64,000 nt of DNA from CAYZTY01 sp964444665 (GCA_964444665.1 CAYUIE010000006.1:62001-126000), one strand, 5' to 3'; positions 24,865 to 34,851 are shown, counted from the stretch's first letter. Notes: generated by a model from the sequence alone, not told the origin. A program made the numbers and translations.

Positions 24865-25890
24865 TCAATCAAACTTATGTAATTCATTAGGGTTAATCCC
24901 TTCTATTTGTAAGGAATGGTCTATTAAGGAGGCTGGTGTAGGATTTCGTGTACTCCTTCTCGGACCCTTTAAAACAAGATGTTTGGAGGTATACCAATTA
25001 CCGGCAATATATGTAAAGGGTTTTGCAGCATCGATTTCATCGCCGTGTAAATCATTTGGATTATCTCCATTCAATGAGTAAGCCACTCCTGGTCCAGACG
25101 GGAGAATGTGATTTGCATTTTTAAAAAAAAGAATAATATTATTAACCCTCTGTAACTGATAACACATAATGCCATTCAATTTACTCGCAAGAGGTCTTGC
25201 ATCACGAGTTAGTTGATAGTATTCTTCTTTTGTGATATCTCCTAGATCGTTGAACCCGTGAAAGTCAGCTACAGGATTATATGCTACCCTATGCTTTGGT
25301 AACACCCACCCACCCCAGTAGATAATTATGTCGTCATATTCTTCATGGCTTCTAACAAAGCTAATACATTCGTTATAAACAGATAAACTTTTCGCTGTAA
25401 GAACAGGAGGGGTGTAAACATAGGGTAGTATTCTACTAATGAAAGTTGGAATAAAGATTAGTAATAAGGTAACGAGAAAAATTGGTATTATGCGAAGTAT
25501 TGCAGGTAATCCTTCACGCCAACAAAGATAGAATGTAATACAAGTTGATATCGAGATGGCAATAAGGATTAATACCATACGTAAAGAGGGAGATAAAATA
25601 AGAATCGACAAAATAAAAGTCAATCCAGCGCTAAGGATTGCCACTATTGGAAGAAGAATACACGCCCATTTCTGTTTCATTTGCCTATACTGGTAAAGGC
25701 ACGCCCCTGACAGCATAGCAGTCACGGAAGGAAATGCATAAAAGTAGAATACTACTACCACTCCAAGTAAGAATCCATTAACAAGAAGCTCGTCCCAATT
25801 TAGCATGACCAATAAGAACACGATAGCGCTCAAAGCTATCACCAATATTGTTATTATTCTCTTGTCGCAATCTTCCTTCCCTTCAGACAT
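24865..25890 (-). CDS. Multi-span membrane protein with a soluble C-terminal domain
   Basis: 341 residues. Residues 10-160 hold about five membrane spans (IITILVIALSAIVFLLVML, LLGVVVVFYFYAFPSV, ACILLPIVAILSAGLTFILSI, VLILIAISISTCITFYL, IPIFLVTLLLIFIPTFI). The C-terminal 175 residues are polar, with no motif I know. It is low in GC and lies directly after the RHS core gene on the same strand, the position usually taken by an immunity gene; that is context only. It could equally be an unrelated hitch-hiker. Start by the first Met after a gap of 69 bases. Confidence 0.65.
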   Translation of the reverse strand: MSEGKEDCDKRIITILVIALSAIVFLLVMLNWDELLVNGFLLGVVVVFYFYAFPSVTAMLSGACLYQYRQMKQKWACILLPIVAILSAGLTFILSILILSPSLRMVLILIAISISTCITFYLCWREGLPAILRIIPIFLVTLLLIFIPTFISRILPYVYTPPVLTAKSLSVYNECISFVRSHEEYDDIIIYWGGWVLPKHRVAYNPVADFHGFNDLGDITKEEYYQLTRDARPLASKLNGIMCYQLQRVNNIILFFKNANHILPSGPGVAYSLNGDNPNDLHGDEIDAAKPFTYIAGNWYTSKHLVLKGPRRSTRNPTPASLIDHSLQIEGINPNELHKFD

Positions 25891-25959
25891 ATTCTAAGCC
25901 CCTTGTTTAAACTTTTTGTATTTCTTTATCCATCCACTTATACTATCTTTGGTTAGTCT

Positions 25960-27009
25960 TTAAAAAAGATCAAAGTCCATCATAAAAGACGTTGCCCAGC
26001 ATATTGTCTCCATTTGTTTCAGGCGATAACGATCCAGACTATTTACAAAACTATTGTGAGTATCTCCACTCAACAAGCCGGCGATGCCAAACCATAAGGA
26101 ATCACTTAATTCTATGTTAGTATCTAACGCACCCTTTGTTATCCAGTACTGGCTTCCAACCTCCTCAGCAATTGGACGTTTCGACTCTCCTTCTATCCAC
26201 TCTCCACCAGCATAATAAATGCCCACAGCACGGGCTGCAGCTTCCCCTCTCATACCGTAGTTATAATATGTTGTATATCCAGCTAAGTAGTTACCGAACT
26301 GTGGTCCCTCTAAAGGAAGAGCCGCCGAGGCTATCCTAAACGTATCCCCAAACCAACGATTACTATGCTTGAAATCGTAAACGCCATGAAAACCAGGACC
26401 TAATATTCCAAACGCAATTTGTGGCCCAATGATGCGATTTGTCCCCACCAAAAGTGTGGCACGATCGATTATATCCTGGGTTTCCTCAAGTGTATAGTCT
26501 CGTAAACGCAAACCAGAAGGATCTATTCTATTAATTGGCTCATTTATGCAATAAAGATACGGATGCAGAGTGAGTGGCTCGCTGAATTTGCCGAAGACGG
26601 GGTCTCTTGAGTTAAACCTGCGGTTATAAGGGGCATACATACGGGCTCGCATATAATACCAGCTAATCTCAGGGTCATACCATTGACCAGTGAATCTGAA
26701 TGGATTGGATACCGTCTCCTCGCATTCCTGTACAAGCTCTTGGCCGAACGGCTGGTACGTATAGGTGTTTACAACATAGCCGTCAGTGTCAATAATCTCC
26801 CTTACACTGCCCAACCGGTCATGTAGATAGAAATACTTATTGTCTGTCGCAGGTGCACCATCGTGCTGGGCGATTATCTGGCTGTTGGCATAGATATAGG
26901 TCTTTTCGATGGTGGTGCCATCGCCGGCATCTATCTCGAGCAATATCACCGGCAAATCCCCGATACCTGTGGCACAAGCGATATCAACTATGTACTTACG
27001 GCTCGATGT
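25960..27009 (-). pseudogene. RHS-repeat core plus variable C-terminal domain, truncated at its 5' end
   Basis: Carries the RHS core signature: YFYLHDRLGSVREIIDTDG, YTYQPFGQ, NPFRFTGQWYDPEISWYYMRARMY, FNSRDP and NEPINRIDPSGL. After DPSGL comes about 180 residues of unique sequence with no toxin motif I recognise (RLRDYTLEETQDIIDRATLLVG...). The family makes a large YD-repeat shell enclosing a C-terminal toxin. Here the shell is absent: the homology begins at RKYIVDIACAT, exactly where the pseudoprotease gene stops at 26996. The frame reads on to 27063 through that gene in another frame, so the apparent start is chance. It may be an unexpressed orphan tip. Confidence 0.78.
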
Positions 27010-28480
27010 GAATGAGGTTTTGGATTCCGTATTGCTGGGCAATCTGCGCATCAATCCGGTCAAGATTCTCGCGGGGAATAACCACGACGGGATTGTCGTT
27101 TTCGAACTGGATGACGTGATATTTCGAGTCGCTATTTAGCTGCTTTGCTTCGATTATATCTTTGATGCAAGTTATATCTTTGCCGTTGAACTTGCTGACA
27201 ACGATGTTGCTCAGGCCATGGTAGCCCAGATTGACCATAGCGGGCAGGACATAGCTCAGTATCACAATATCCTTTCGCTCGTTGGTCGGCTTATAGGCAA
27301 GGTCGCGATAGTAATGATATACATGAGGGTCGGCCTTGCCGGCCCAGCCTTCACCCCTGGCCGAGAGATAATCGCGCGTCAGTTTTTGCAGGATGAAACC
27401 GCCGATTATCACGTACTGCGGCTGTTTGTCGTATTCGTAATAAGGCACAAGCATCTCGGATGCCTTGAAGTTGGCGGCCTTGACTTTCAATTGCTGTTTT
27501 TTGCCGTCACGCCAGATTTCAAAGCCGATTGTCTCGCCGACCTTGCTGCTTGTAATGAGGTGCTGAAACGATATTAGCCCGAATTTCGGGTGTTTGAATC
27601 TGCCGTGCGCGTCGATAGATATTCTGTCTATTTCAAGTATGACATCGGCCCGCTGAAGCTCGTCGCTGCCTGTGCCGAGGTTATAAACGTCACTTACATA
27701 AATGCCGTTCCGCAGCGATTCGGGCATCTTAAGATAACGCCTTCTTGTCGGGTCAATCAAACGCCCAGCGGTGAAGCCGGATGCGGGAAATCCTTCGTAC
27801 CGGCCCTGGGCGGTATCAGCAAGAAAATGATTTATCACTTCAGCGCTAATCAGGCCCGTTTCCTTTTCGTCCGACCAGCATGCTATCCCGATTGCCTTTT
27901 TTCCGAGTAAGTACACTTGTCCCGAGCTTGTTCGCTGCGATGCGTTGCTGACTATGTAATTCAGAAATCGTGCATAAGAACGGGAGGATTTTAAGACTTC
28001 GGCACGGTCAATAAAACCCCGTCCGCTCAAGGCTTGCCCTTTATAGGAGAACCAGTAAGATTCAACTTCGGCCCCCTTTTTAAAAGACGTGCTGAATTTT
28101 ATCGGCACCAGCGGCTCGGTCAGCTCGTTCGGGTCCAGTTTCAAAAGGCACAGGTCGCTTTCGTAATCGACAACCTCCACTTTGGCGGGGATGTATTCGT
28201 TTCGGCCCTCTACACGTATGTTTATGAATGTCGCATCCGGAATATTGTAGGCGGTGGTAAGGACCTTATATGGGCCGATGGCACAGCCATACATAGACTT
28301 TTCCTGGACGTCGGTCTGCTTCCAGGGCCGAAACTGGTCATACGAGTAAGATGATACCTTTACATAGACAAGGGATTCTTTGAGTTTCTCGGCCATCTTC
28401 TCGCCAGCGGACGCCGCCGAGAAGCAAAAAGAGCCGGCGCAGAATAAACAAAGGTATTTCAGAGCCGCTTTCATTCTCAA
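26996..28480 (-). CDS. Deg/HtrA-like pseudoprotease with PDZ region
   Basis: 494 residues with signal peptide (YLCLFCAGSFCFSAASA). It follows the fold and order of the neighbouring Deg protein, but its triad is broken: the histidine motif reads VLTTAYNI (Tyr78 for His), the aspartate motif DYESDLCLLKL (Asp109) survives, and the serine site is RTSSGQV (Ser185/186) with the oxyanion-hole Gly-Asn lost. A PDZ-like domain follows (NGIYVSDVYNLGTGSDELQRADVILEIDRI, about 255-285). It probably binds but does not cleave, perhaps as a partner to the active protein; this is inference. Its ATG overlaps the stop of that gene by four bases (28477-28480). Confidence 0.85.
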   Translation of the reverse strand: MRMKAALKYLCLFCAGSFCFSAASAGEKMAEKLKESLVYVKVSSYSYDQFRPWKQTDVQEKSMYGCAIGPYKVLTTAYNIPDATFINIRVEGRNEYIPAKVEVVDYESDLCLLKLDPNELTEPLVPIKFSTSFKKGAEVESYWFSYKGQALSGRGFIDRAEVLKSSRSYARFLNYIVSNASQRTSSGQVYLLGKKAIGIACWSDEKETGLISAEVINHFLADTAQGRYEGFPASGFTAGRLIDPTRRRYLKMPESLRNGIYVSDVYNLGTGSDELQRADVILEIDRISIDAHGRFKHPKFGLISFQHLITSSKVGETIGFEIWRDGKKQQLKVKAANFKASEMLVPYYEYDKQPQYVIIGGFILQKLTRDYLSARGEGWAGKADPHVYHYYRDLAYKPTNERKDIVILSYVLPAMVNLGYHGLSNIVVSKFNGKDITCIKDIIEAKQLNSDSKYHVIQFENDNPVVVIPRENLDRIDAQIAQQYGIQNLIHIEP

Positions 28481-30015
28481 AATCGTCCCTCCGCTCGCAT
28501 TTCAGCCGGTATCTGGTATCTTTTCAGTATTGGCTCGTGACGCGCCAAGGCCTCGGCCGCATCGATAACCAAAGGTTTGTCTATGCCCATAAATTTTATG
28601 ACGCAAAAGCCGTCCCCGGCTTGTCGGGACCTGCAGGACTCTGCAACGTCAACAAGGCTATATACGGCGGTGCCGTTGACGGTCTCGAGGACCCGGTTCT
28701 TGTAACCGCTGCAGTATGAATTGACCTTGTCCGGCATAATTTCCGAGAGCACGACATATCCTAAACGCTGCCGTTCGGTATGAATCTGCTGTGAATAAGT
28801 GAACAAATATCGCAAATAGAACGGCACGTCGCTCAGCCATGTCGGCCCCCAGTTCTCGAGGAAATTTCGCGTCAGCGGCACAAACGTCAGCCCGGCAAAT
28901 ACCACATAGCCCGGTGCCTGGTCAAAGCTGCGGGCATACTCCAGGACCGGCCGATTAAGGGCGATGGTTATACTTTCGCGTTTCATTTGGCCTTCTCGAA
29001 AGAACGTTACTTCCACCGGTTCACCAATCTGCTTTTGCTCGATAACCTCGCCCATACGCAAAGTCAGGCCGTAAATTTTTACCATTCCGTCATCATCGAC
29101 GTTGTAATCATCAAGGCGTGTGATAACATCACCCGGCTGAAGCACCTCTTCGGAGGACGAATTCATCGTAGTCCCGAGAACCACGATGCCATCCTGGTCC
29201 TGCGGCACTTTAAGGTAGTCCTTGTATCCGACATTATGCAGGCCCCGGTAGTACGAAAAACCAAGCGAACCGTAACTGTCATAACGCCCATCATTGACAT
29301 CATCCAGAAAATGCTCAATGACTGTGGTCGGAATCATATAGCCGATGTTCTCGGCCATCCTAATCCCCTGAAACGCCACACCGACTACCTTGCCGTTCTG
29401 CATAACCGGCCCGCCGCTGTTTCCGGGATTTATGGCCGCGTCAGTTTGTATCACAAGGTGCGCATCGGCCCCCGTGTGGCTGTAGACGTCCATCTGGATT
29501 CGCGATACCACCCCTTCCGTCACCGATATATGCTGGCCGCCCATAGGAAAACCGTGAGTAGAAACGGTCGAATTCACTTTGGGAATGCCGCCGATTTCCA
29601 GCGGCCTTGTGCCTTCAAAAAAGCTCTGGTCAAACACCTGCAAAATGGCCAGGTCGCAGTCGTGACCGATAAATTCCACCATTGCCGGGTATCGCCTCGC
29701 ATAGTTCTGCTTTTTTAGCTCGACGTACTTGATGTTGCTGACATTGTGGGCGTTGGTAAGAATTCTGTTTCCGTCAATGACAAAACCTGAGCCCACACCC
29801 TGTATCATCGCGGTCTGCTTCCACGGCGTGATATAGTCAAAGTCCTGCTGGACGCAGCGAATCAGAACCACCGACTGCTCAATACTGTACTCCTCCCCGT
29901 CAGGGGTTCTTAGGACATCCTCGGCTGTAGCTACGTTATGCGCCCATATACTAAGCACAATAAAAAGCAGACACGCCGCCCACAAGCCGGTCGATTTATT
30001 CCTTAAAATGCTCAT
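28477..30015 (-). CDS. Deg/HtrA-family serine protease with PDZ domain
   Basis: 512 residues, secreted (LLFIVLSIWAHNVATA). The trypsin-like domain has an intact triad: His90 in ILTNAHNV, Asp121 in DCDLAILQV and Ser200 in NPGNSGGPV. A PDZ domain follows (GIVVLGTTMNSSSEEVLQPGDVITRLDDYNV, about 275-305), then a second less clear PDZ-like region (YVVLSEIMPDKVNSYCSG). The layout, with a long region after PDZ1, resembles the plant and planctomycete Deg type more than E. coli DegP. A degenerate GC palindrome lies in the coding DNA near 28614-28630 (peptide SRQAGDG). Probably acts on misfolded extracytoplasmic proteins. Confidence 0.9.
   Translation of the reverse strand: MSILRNKSTGLWAACLLFIVLSIWAHNVATAEDVLRTPDGEEYSIEQSVVLIRCVQQDFDYITPWKQTAMIQGVGSGFVIDGNRILTNAHNVSNIKYVELKKQNYARRYPAMVEFIGHDCDLAILQVFDQSFFEGTRPLEIGGIPKVNSTVSTHGFPMGGQHISVTEGVVSRIQMDVYSHTGADAHLVIQTDAAINPGNSGGPVMQNGKVVGVAFQGIRMAENIGYMIPTTVIEHFLDDVNDGRYDSYGSLGFSYYRGLHNVGYKDYLKVPQDQDGIVVLGTTMNSSSEEVLQPGDVITRLDDYNVDDDGMVKIYGLTLRMGEVIEQKQIGEPVEVTFFREGQMKRESITIALNRPVLEYARSFDQAPGYVVFAGLTFVPLTRNFLENWGPTWLSDVPFYLRYLFTYSQQIHTERQRLGYVVLSEIMPDKVNSYCSGYKNRVLETVNGTAVYSLVDVAESCRSRQAGDGFCVIKFMGIDKPLVIDAAEALARHEPILKRYQIPAEMRAEGRF
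28614..28629. repeat. Degenerate GC palindrome inside a coding region
   Basis: CCCCGGCTTGTCGGGA is an imperfect member of the palindrome family seen at 8796, 37980 and 50475. It sits in the 3' part of the Deg protease gene and reads as SRQAGDG without breaking the frame. Confidence 0.5.
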
Positions 30016-30060
30016 ACTGCGTCACCACATAAATCCATTGGAAGAATACCAACCACTTCC

Positions 30061-31719
30061 TTACTCTCCCAGCGGACTCCACTTGATTTCCAAATCATCA
30101 ATGTAGAAGTTAACGTCCGCCGCCGGTCCCTCAACATATAAGTTAAAACCCTCCAAATATCCAGTGATATCTGGCGTAAAGCTGCCTGAGAGCTGCACCC
30201 ACTGGTCGTTGTTTGCGGTAGCCTCGCTGACGACGGTGTAGTGGGTCCCGCTGCCGTCGGCTTGCTGGATTGTCATTTTCACATATCCGCTGTCCGCGTT
30301 ATCCAGCTTCACCCACGCCGAGATTTGATAAGTATGGCCGTCCTTGAGCACGTCAATCAAATCCCGTACCGGCCCCTGCCAGGTTTCGGTCCTTTCTGTC
30401 ATATATCCGCTGTAATCACCACTATGAGCCGTGGTTTCGGAAGATGTTAGGTCACCTTCCCATACGGTCCATCCATCGGTAGTTCCATCCTCAAAATCCG
30501 GGTTCAGCAAATCACCCAGCATCTCTTCAGCCGCAACTTCATCTACAACCTTGATGAAAGCCCGATTAAGAAAACCCTCCCATCCAAAAAGTGTTTTCCC
30601 CCCGTCCACAAGTTCCAGCTTCGATTTCGGCAGTGGAAAAACGTTTTGCCCGACCTGAGCCTTGACCGTAAAAAACTTTTGCTCACCCGGCCCAAAGAGT
30701 ACCTCGCTCCGGCCCGCATACCAATCGTTCTTTCCCGACTCGATTGTTGCTACTGCTTTTACCTGCTTATTAGTTGGATTTTTCAGACCAACCTCTATCT
30801 CCAGCTCACCTTCTTCCGGCAGGCTCTCAAACGGCCGCACGATTAAAGAATTCTCAAGGGCTTGTACTTTTTCCGCCGTAACGCAATCCGGCGACAATCG
30901 CCCTTCCGCTGTAACGACACCGAAGCTGCTCGAAGAGCCTTTAACTGTAACATCCAGTAAGTGAAAAAAGCCGCCTGCCAGCTCGTAAGGCGCGGTTTCC
31001 GCCCCGGCCCCGCCGGTAATAACGTAACGAACGCCGTCTCTCGTGGGATACAACGTATATTGATGCCAGTGGCCCGCGAAAACCGTATCTACACCGTACT
31101 TCGCCAATAGCGGATGCACCTGTTCATTCCACCGATTTCCCTCGGTCCACAGTGGCTTGTGCAGGAAAACAAATATCCGCCCGGCGTTTTCGGCCCCGGC
31201 CAGATCATTCTTTAGCCATTCAATCTGACTACTGGTAATTATATTTGTTTCACCTACAATCTCCGAGCTCAAGGCGATGAAATGGCAATCCTTATGGTCC
31301 CACGAAAAGTATTCAGGGCCGTATCTATTTTGCCAAATATTCCGGCTTTGCTCATCCCACACATCGTGATTACCAACAATGAGATACACAGGCATTTCAA
31401 AGTTTTTACACACCTCGTCAAAGGCATCCCACATTTCGTTTATAAGATTCGAATCGTCCGTGTAGCCGTATATCAGGTCACCTCCTATGACCACAAAATC
31501 CGGCTTCAACGCGTTGGCCCGTTTGATATTTTCCCTGAAGTACTTGTTTTGAGTTATGGTATCGTCTCCATTCCACCAGGGCCGATTATCTCCCATAACC
31601 ACGAAATTAAATCCCTTGACATCCTCTGCCTGTACCTGTGGTACAATCTTCTGCGGTCCCGTCGTCTCGCAGCCGCTGAATAAAACACAAACAAGCAGCA
31701 TCATTATAATTTTTTTCAT
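30061..31719 (-). CDS. Calcineurin-like metallophosphoesterase lipoprotein with C-terminal carbohydrate-binding-like domain
   Basis: 552 residues with a lipobox (MLLVCVLFSGC). The phosphoesterase domain (about 30-260) has the metal-binding blocks: VMGDNRPWW, DFVVIGGDLIYG, LIVGNHDVWD, VFLHKPLW and TVFAGHWHQYTLY, a complete set of Asp/Asn/His ligands. A beta sandwich follows (about 275-390), then residues about 400-550 read as a CBM4/9-like jelly roll (NPDFEDGTTDGWTVWEGD...YQISAWVKL...VNFYIDDLEI). So it is likely a secreted phosphodiesterase or phosphatase tethered to polysaccharide. Start by the Met before a charged n-region. Orphan on this strand; substrate unknown. Confidence 0.87.
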   Translation of the reverse strand: MKKIIMMLLVCVLFSGCETTGPQKIVPQVQAEDVKGFNFVVMGDNRPWWNGDDTITQNKYFRENIKRANALKPDFVVIGGDLIYGYTDDSNLINEMWDAFDEVCKNFEMPVYLIVGNHDVWDEQSRNIWQNRYGPEYFSWDHKDCHFIALSSEIVGETNIITSSQIEWLKNDLAGAENAGRIFVFLHKPLWTEGNRWNEQVHPLLAKYGVDTVFAGHWHQYTLYPTRDGVRYVITGGAGAETAPYELAGGFFHLLDVTVKGSSSSFGVVTAEGRLSPDCVTAEKVQALENSLIVRPFESLPEEGELEIEVGLKNPTNKQVKAVATIESGKNDWYAGRSEVLFGPGEQKFFTVKAQVGQNVFPLPKSKLELVDGGKTLFGWEGFLNRAFIKVVDEVAAEEMLGDLLNPDFEDGTTDGWTVWEGDLTSSETTAHSGDYSGYMTERTETWQGPVRDLIDVLKDGHTYQISAWVKLDNADSGYVKMTIQQADGSGTHYTVVSEATANNDQWVQLSGSFTPDITGYLEGFNLYVEGPAADVNFYIDDLEIKWSPLGE

Positions 31720-31820
31720 ATTCTCTTCTCCCGCGGCCCAAACTCAGGCCATCTATTCAATAACTTCTTTTTTTCTGTTTTACGCTGCTTTTCTACGGCG
31801 GCATTTATCGCCGACTGTTT

Positions 31821-33431
31821 TTAATGCTTAAAGTGGCGTTTTCCCGTAAAGACCATCGCGATGCCGTGCTTCTCGGCAGTCGCTATGACCTCATCATCTT
31901 TTTTCGAGCCGCCCGGCTGAACTATGCAGGCCACGCCAGCCTTGGCGGCATTTTCAACGTTGTCAGGGAACGGGAAAAAGGCATCCGAGGCCATCACGCA
32001 ACCTTTTGCTTCTTCGCCGGCCATCTTAAACGCTATAAGGCCGGACTCAACCCTGTTCATCTGACCGGCGCCCACACCGATGATTCTTTTATCTTTTGCC
32101 AGCACGATTGTATTGCTTTTTACGTGCTTGCCCACAATCCAGGCAAGCCGCAGGTCTTCAACTTGCTTTTCACTCGGCCTGTCTTTTGTCGGATAGCTAA
32201 GCACGTCCGGCTCCCACGCAACCAAATCCCTTTTCTGCAAAAGCAGTCCACCGACAATACACCTCACATCGTACTCAGCCGCATCGATTTTGACCCTGTC
32301 GATGGGCCCTGTTTCCATCAGCCGAACATTCTGGCCCCAGGATTTCAGCGTCCTGATTGTCTTTATCGCATCGTCGTCATACTCGGGCGCGATAATCACT
32401 TCCGCAAAGAAACCACTCGCTCCCTTCGCCTTGCCGAACCGGCTGAATGATTCCATAATTGTCGTTGCCAGCTTGGCATCAACCTTTCTATTCAACGCGA
32501 CAATACTGCCGAAAGCGCTTACCACATCACCCTCATAAGCCTTTTGGTAGGCAACCTGGATATCGTTGTCAACCGCACAGCCGCAGGGATTCAGATGTTT
32601 CACGACAACCGCGGCAGGCTCGCTGAATTCCTTAACCAGCTCAAAGGCAGCGTTGACATCCAGCAGATTATTAAAGCTGATTCCCTTACCCCCTTCAAGC
32701 AGCCTGGCGTTTCCTATGCACGTCTCACCACTGGCCGGCAGCTTATAAAAAGCCGCGCTTTGATGGGGATTTTCACCATAGCGCAAATCATTTTCTTTCG
32801 TTAATGCCATCGAAACCCGGCACGGATATTCAACACTTGCCTTCTGGTTGAGATATTTGGAAATGGCCGTGTCGTAGCAGGCGGTAAGACCAAAGGCAAT
32901 CCTTGCGAATTCGCTTCGCGTCTGTTCGCTTATTGCCCCCTTATTCTTTTGCATCTCGGCGATTACCTGCTCATACTGAGATGGGCTTGTAACAACCGTA
33001 ACATACTTATTATTTTTCGCGGCCGAGCGAATCATACTCGGTCCGCCGATGTCGATATTTTCTATCGCCTCCTCGAGCTTGCAGCCCGGCTTGGCGACAG
33101 TCTGCTCGAACGGGTACAGGTTTATGCAGACCATATCAATCGGCTCGATATTATGCTCTTTTAATGCCTGAGCATGTTCAGCCTTTTCCCGCAGCGCCAG
33201 CAGACCGCCGTGAATTTTGGGGTGCAGGGTCTTGACGCGCCCGTCCATCATCTCCGGAAAGCCGGTAACAGAATCAACACTTACGACGGGAATCCCCGCA
33301 TCGGCAATTTTCTTTGCCGTCCCGCCCGTGCTGATTATCTTTACGCCCATCTGTGCCAGGCTCTGTGCTAACTCAACGATTCCGTTCTTGTCTGAAACAC
33401 TAATCAGTGCCACTTTAATCTTAACATCCAT
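31821..33431 (-). CDS. purH: Bifunctional AICAR transformylase/IMP cyclohydrolase
   Basis: Does the last two steps of IMP synthesis. The cyclohydrolase part lies N-terminal (ALISVSDKNGIVELAQSL, GTAKKI, GFPEMMDGRVKTLHPKIHGGLLALR); the transformylase part has LRYGENPHQSAAFY and the catalytic KHLNPCGCAV, then GSIVALNRKVD, and ends with AIVQPGGSKKDDEVI...MVFTGKRHFKH. Length about 536 residues, normal. I chose the ATG at 33431 (AGGAGAGACG just before) over a Met ten codons upstream. The GAR formyltransferase PurN is encoded in this window too, but 16 kb away. Confidence 0.97.
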   Translation of the reverse strand: MDVKIKVALISVSDKNGIVELAQSLAQMGVKIISTGGTAKKIADAGIPVVSVDSVTGFPEMMDGRVKTLHPKIHGGLLALREKAEHAQALKEHNIEPIDMVCINLYPFEQTVAKPGCKLEEAIENIDIGGPSMIRSAAKNNKYVTVVTSPSQYEQVIAEMQKNKGAISEQTRSEFARIAFGLTACYDTAISKYLNQKASVEYPCRVSMALTKENDLRYGENPHQSAAFYKLPASGETCIGNARLLEGGKGISFNNLLDVNAAFELVKEFSEPAAVVVKHLNPCGCAVDNDIQVAYQKAYEGDVVSAFGSIVALNRKVDAKLATTIMESFSRFGKAKGASGFFAEVIIAPEYDDDAIKTIRTLKSWGQNVRLMETGPIDRVKIDAAEYDVRCIVGGLLLQKRDLVAWEPDVLSYPTKDRPSEKQVEDLRLAWIVGKHVKSNTIVLAKDKRIIGVGAGQMNRVESGLIAFKMAGEEAKGCVMASDAFFPFPDNVENAAKAGVACIVQPGGSKKDDEVIATAEKHGIAMVFTGKRHFKH

Positions 33432-33562
33432 TTTACTCGTCTCTCCTAAAAAAGTTTTCACCGTCTAAAATACAAGATGTAACAAACAACTCTGCGCCTT
33501 GTGTTGCTTCAGGGCGCAGAGACTTGACCAGCATCCAAATTTCTTCGTTTTTGTCATTGTTT

Positions 33563-34672
33563 TTATCTGGTCGGTTTCAGGCAGGCGAGTCTGCCCAAAC
33601 CGTCACCGATATAAATGTGTGAGTCAGGGCTACCTGAGACGTATATTGAGACGCCTGCAAGATTAACTGAATACAATTTTTTGCCGGTCCGGTTATCCAC
33701 TACAACAATAGCATTATCATTTGTCATTACATAAGCCTTTTCACCTGCCTCAGTCAGCAAATCTACGCCCTCGTTTAATTGCCAGATTTGTTTGCCGCTT
33801 TCTTTATCGATTGCGTACAGGCCGTGACGACGGGCATACTGATAAACTTTTCTTTCAGTTACCCGGACCGTGCTAACAAGTTTTGCGCCCGTGTGAAATT
33901 TCGATATCATCTTGCCGGTTTTGGCATTTAGCTGATAGAGGTTCGTATCTCGGCTGCTCACAAACACAGACCCATCATCGGCAACGAGCCGTGCTGCTTC
34001 GGTACCGGCCGTGTTAAACTGCCACTTGCGAATCGGCGCGCCCGGCAAGATACTGACTACGTTACCTTCTTCAGTGGAGAAAACCACGTATTTGTCATCT
34101 GTGACAACTGAAGTTATCATAGAATCGTTATCCGCGGCGACCTGAAATTCTTCAAGCTTGCTTTCGGCATCGAAGATGTGCAGACGTCGGTCGCTGCCGG
34201 CGACGTAAACGTACTTCGCATTTCGCACGATGGGCACGGCTACTGTAAACGTAAAGTGCTTTGAGTTGACAACCCGGCCGAACTCAGTATCTATTTGCAG
34301 CAGCTTATTGCCTGCGGTGAAAAACAAATCATTTTCGAAAAGCTGCGGCCTAAAGACGGAAAGACCCTTTGATGCAAGAAGTTTCCCGAACCTGATTCTG
34401 CCGTCCCTCTTATTCAGGCCGTACAGATAATTCTGGTTCGTAAGTGCGTAAATGCTATCACCTCGGACAAACAGACACCCAAGGCGTTCCGGCCTATCCA
34501 GGGCCAGGTTACTTTCCCACACAACAGTTAATCTTGCCCGCTCAAGCAATTCTGCCTGGACAAGCGGCGCTGGCTGCTGCTTACTCGGCCGTACTTGTTT
34601 CGAATAAAGCCATTGCGGCGACGTGCACAATATAAAAATGATGACCCCCAAACAAAATCTGTCTCGAAACAT
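33563..34672 (-). CDS. Secreted PQQ/beta-propeller protein
   Basis: 369 residues with a signal peptide (FCLGVIIFILCTSPQWLYS). The body is a run of PQQ-like beta blades: LYGLNKRDGRIRFGKLLAS, LQIDTEFGRVVNSKHF, LYQLNAKTGKMISKFHTGA, LYAIDKESGKQIWQLNEG and VVVDNRTGKKLYSVNLAG, each with a conserved 'D/N...G...W/F' turn. Such propellers often serve as scaffolds; the pyrroloquinoline quinone ligands of real dehydrogenases are not obvious. A convergent pair of stops lies 91 bases upstream of purH. Function beyond a binding platform is not known. Confidence 0.8.
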   Translation of the reverse strand: MFRDRFCLGVIIFILCTSPQWLYSKQVRPSKQQPAPLVQAELLERARLTVVWESNLALDRPERLGCLFVRGDSIYALTNQNYLYGLNKRDGRIRFGKLLASKGLSVFRPQLFENDLFFTAGNKLLQIDTEFGRVVNSKHFTFTVAVPIVRNAKYVYVAGSDRRLHIFDAESKLEEFQVAADNDSMITSVVTDDKYVVFSTEEGNVVSILPGAPIRKWQFNTAGTEAARLVADDGSVFVSSRDTNLYQLNAKTGKMISKFHTGAKLVSTVRVTERKVYQYARRHGLYAIDKESGKQIWQLNEGVDLLTEAGEKAYVMTNDNAIVVVDNRTGKKLYSVNLAGVSIYVSGSPDSHIYIGDGLGRLACLKPTR

Positions 34673-34851
34673 TTTATGTATCCTTTATAAAAAACTGGAA
34701 GAAACAGAGCCTCCGATTAAGCGAAAAACTACATTAACTACAAAACCCGATGCCGTCTTTCAATATCGAGCCTGCCTTTTCATCTCAGGATTTACAACGG
34801 CTAAACGGCTTTTGCCGTGTTAGTCCTATGGACTCCTGACGGAGAGCCAAG

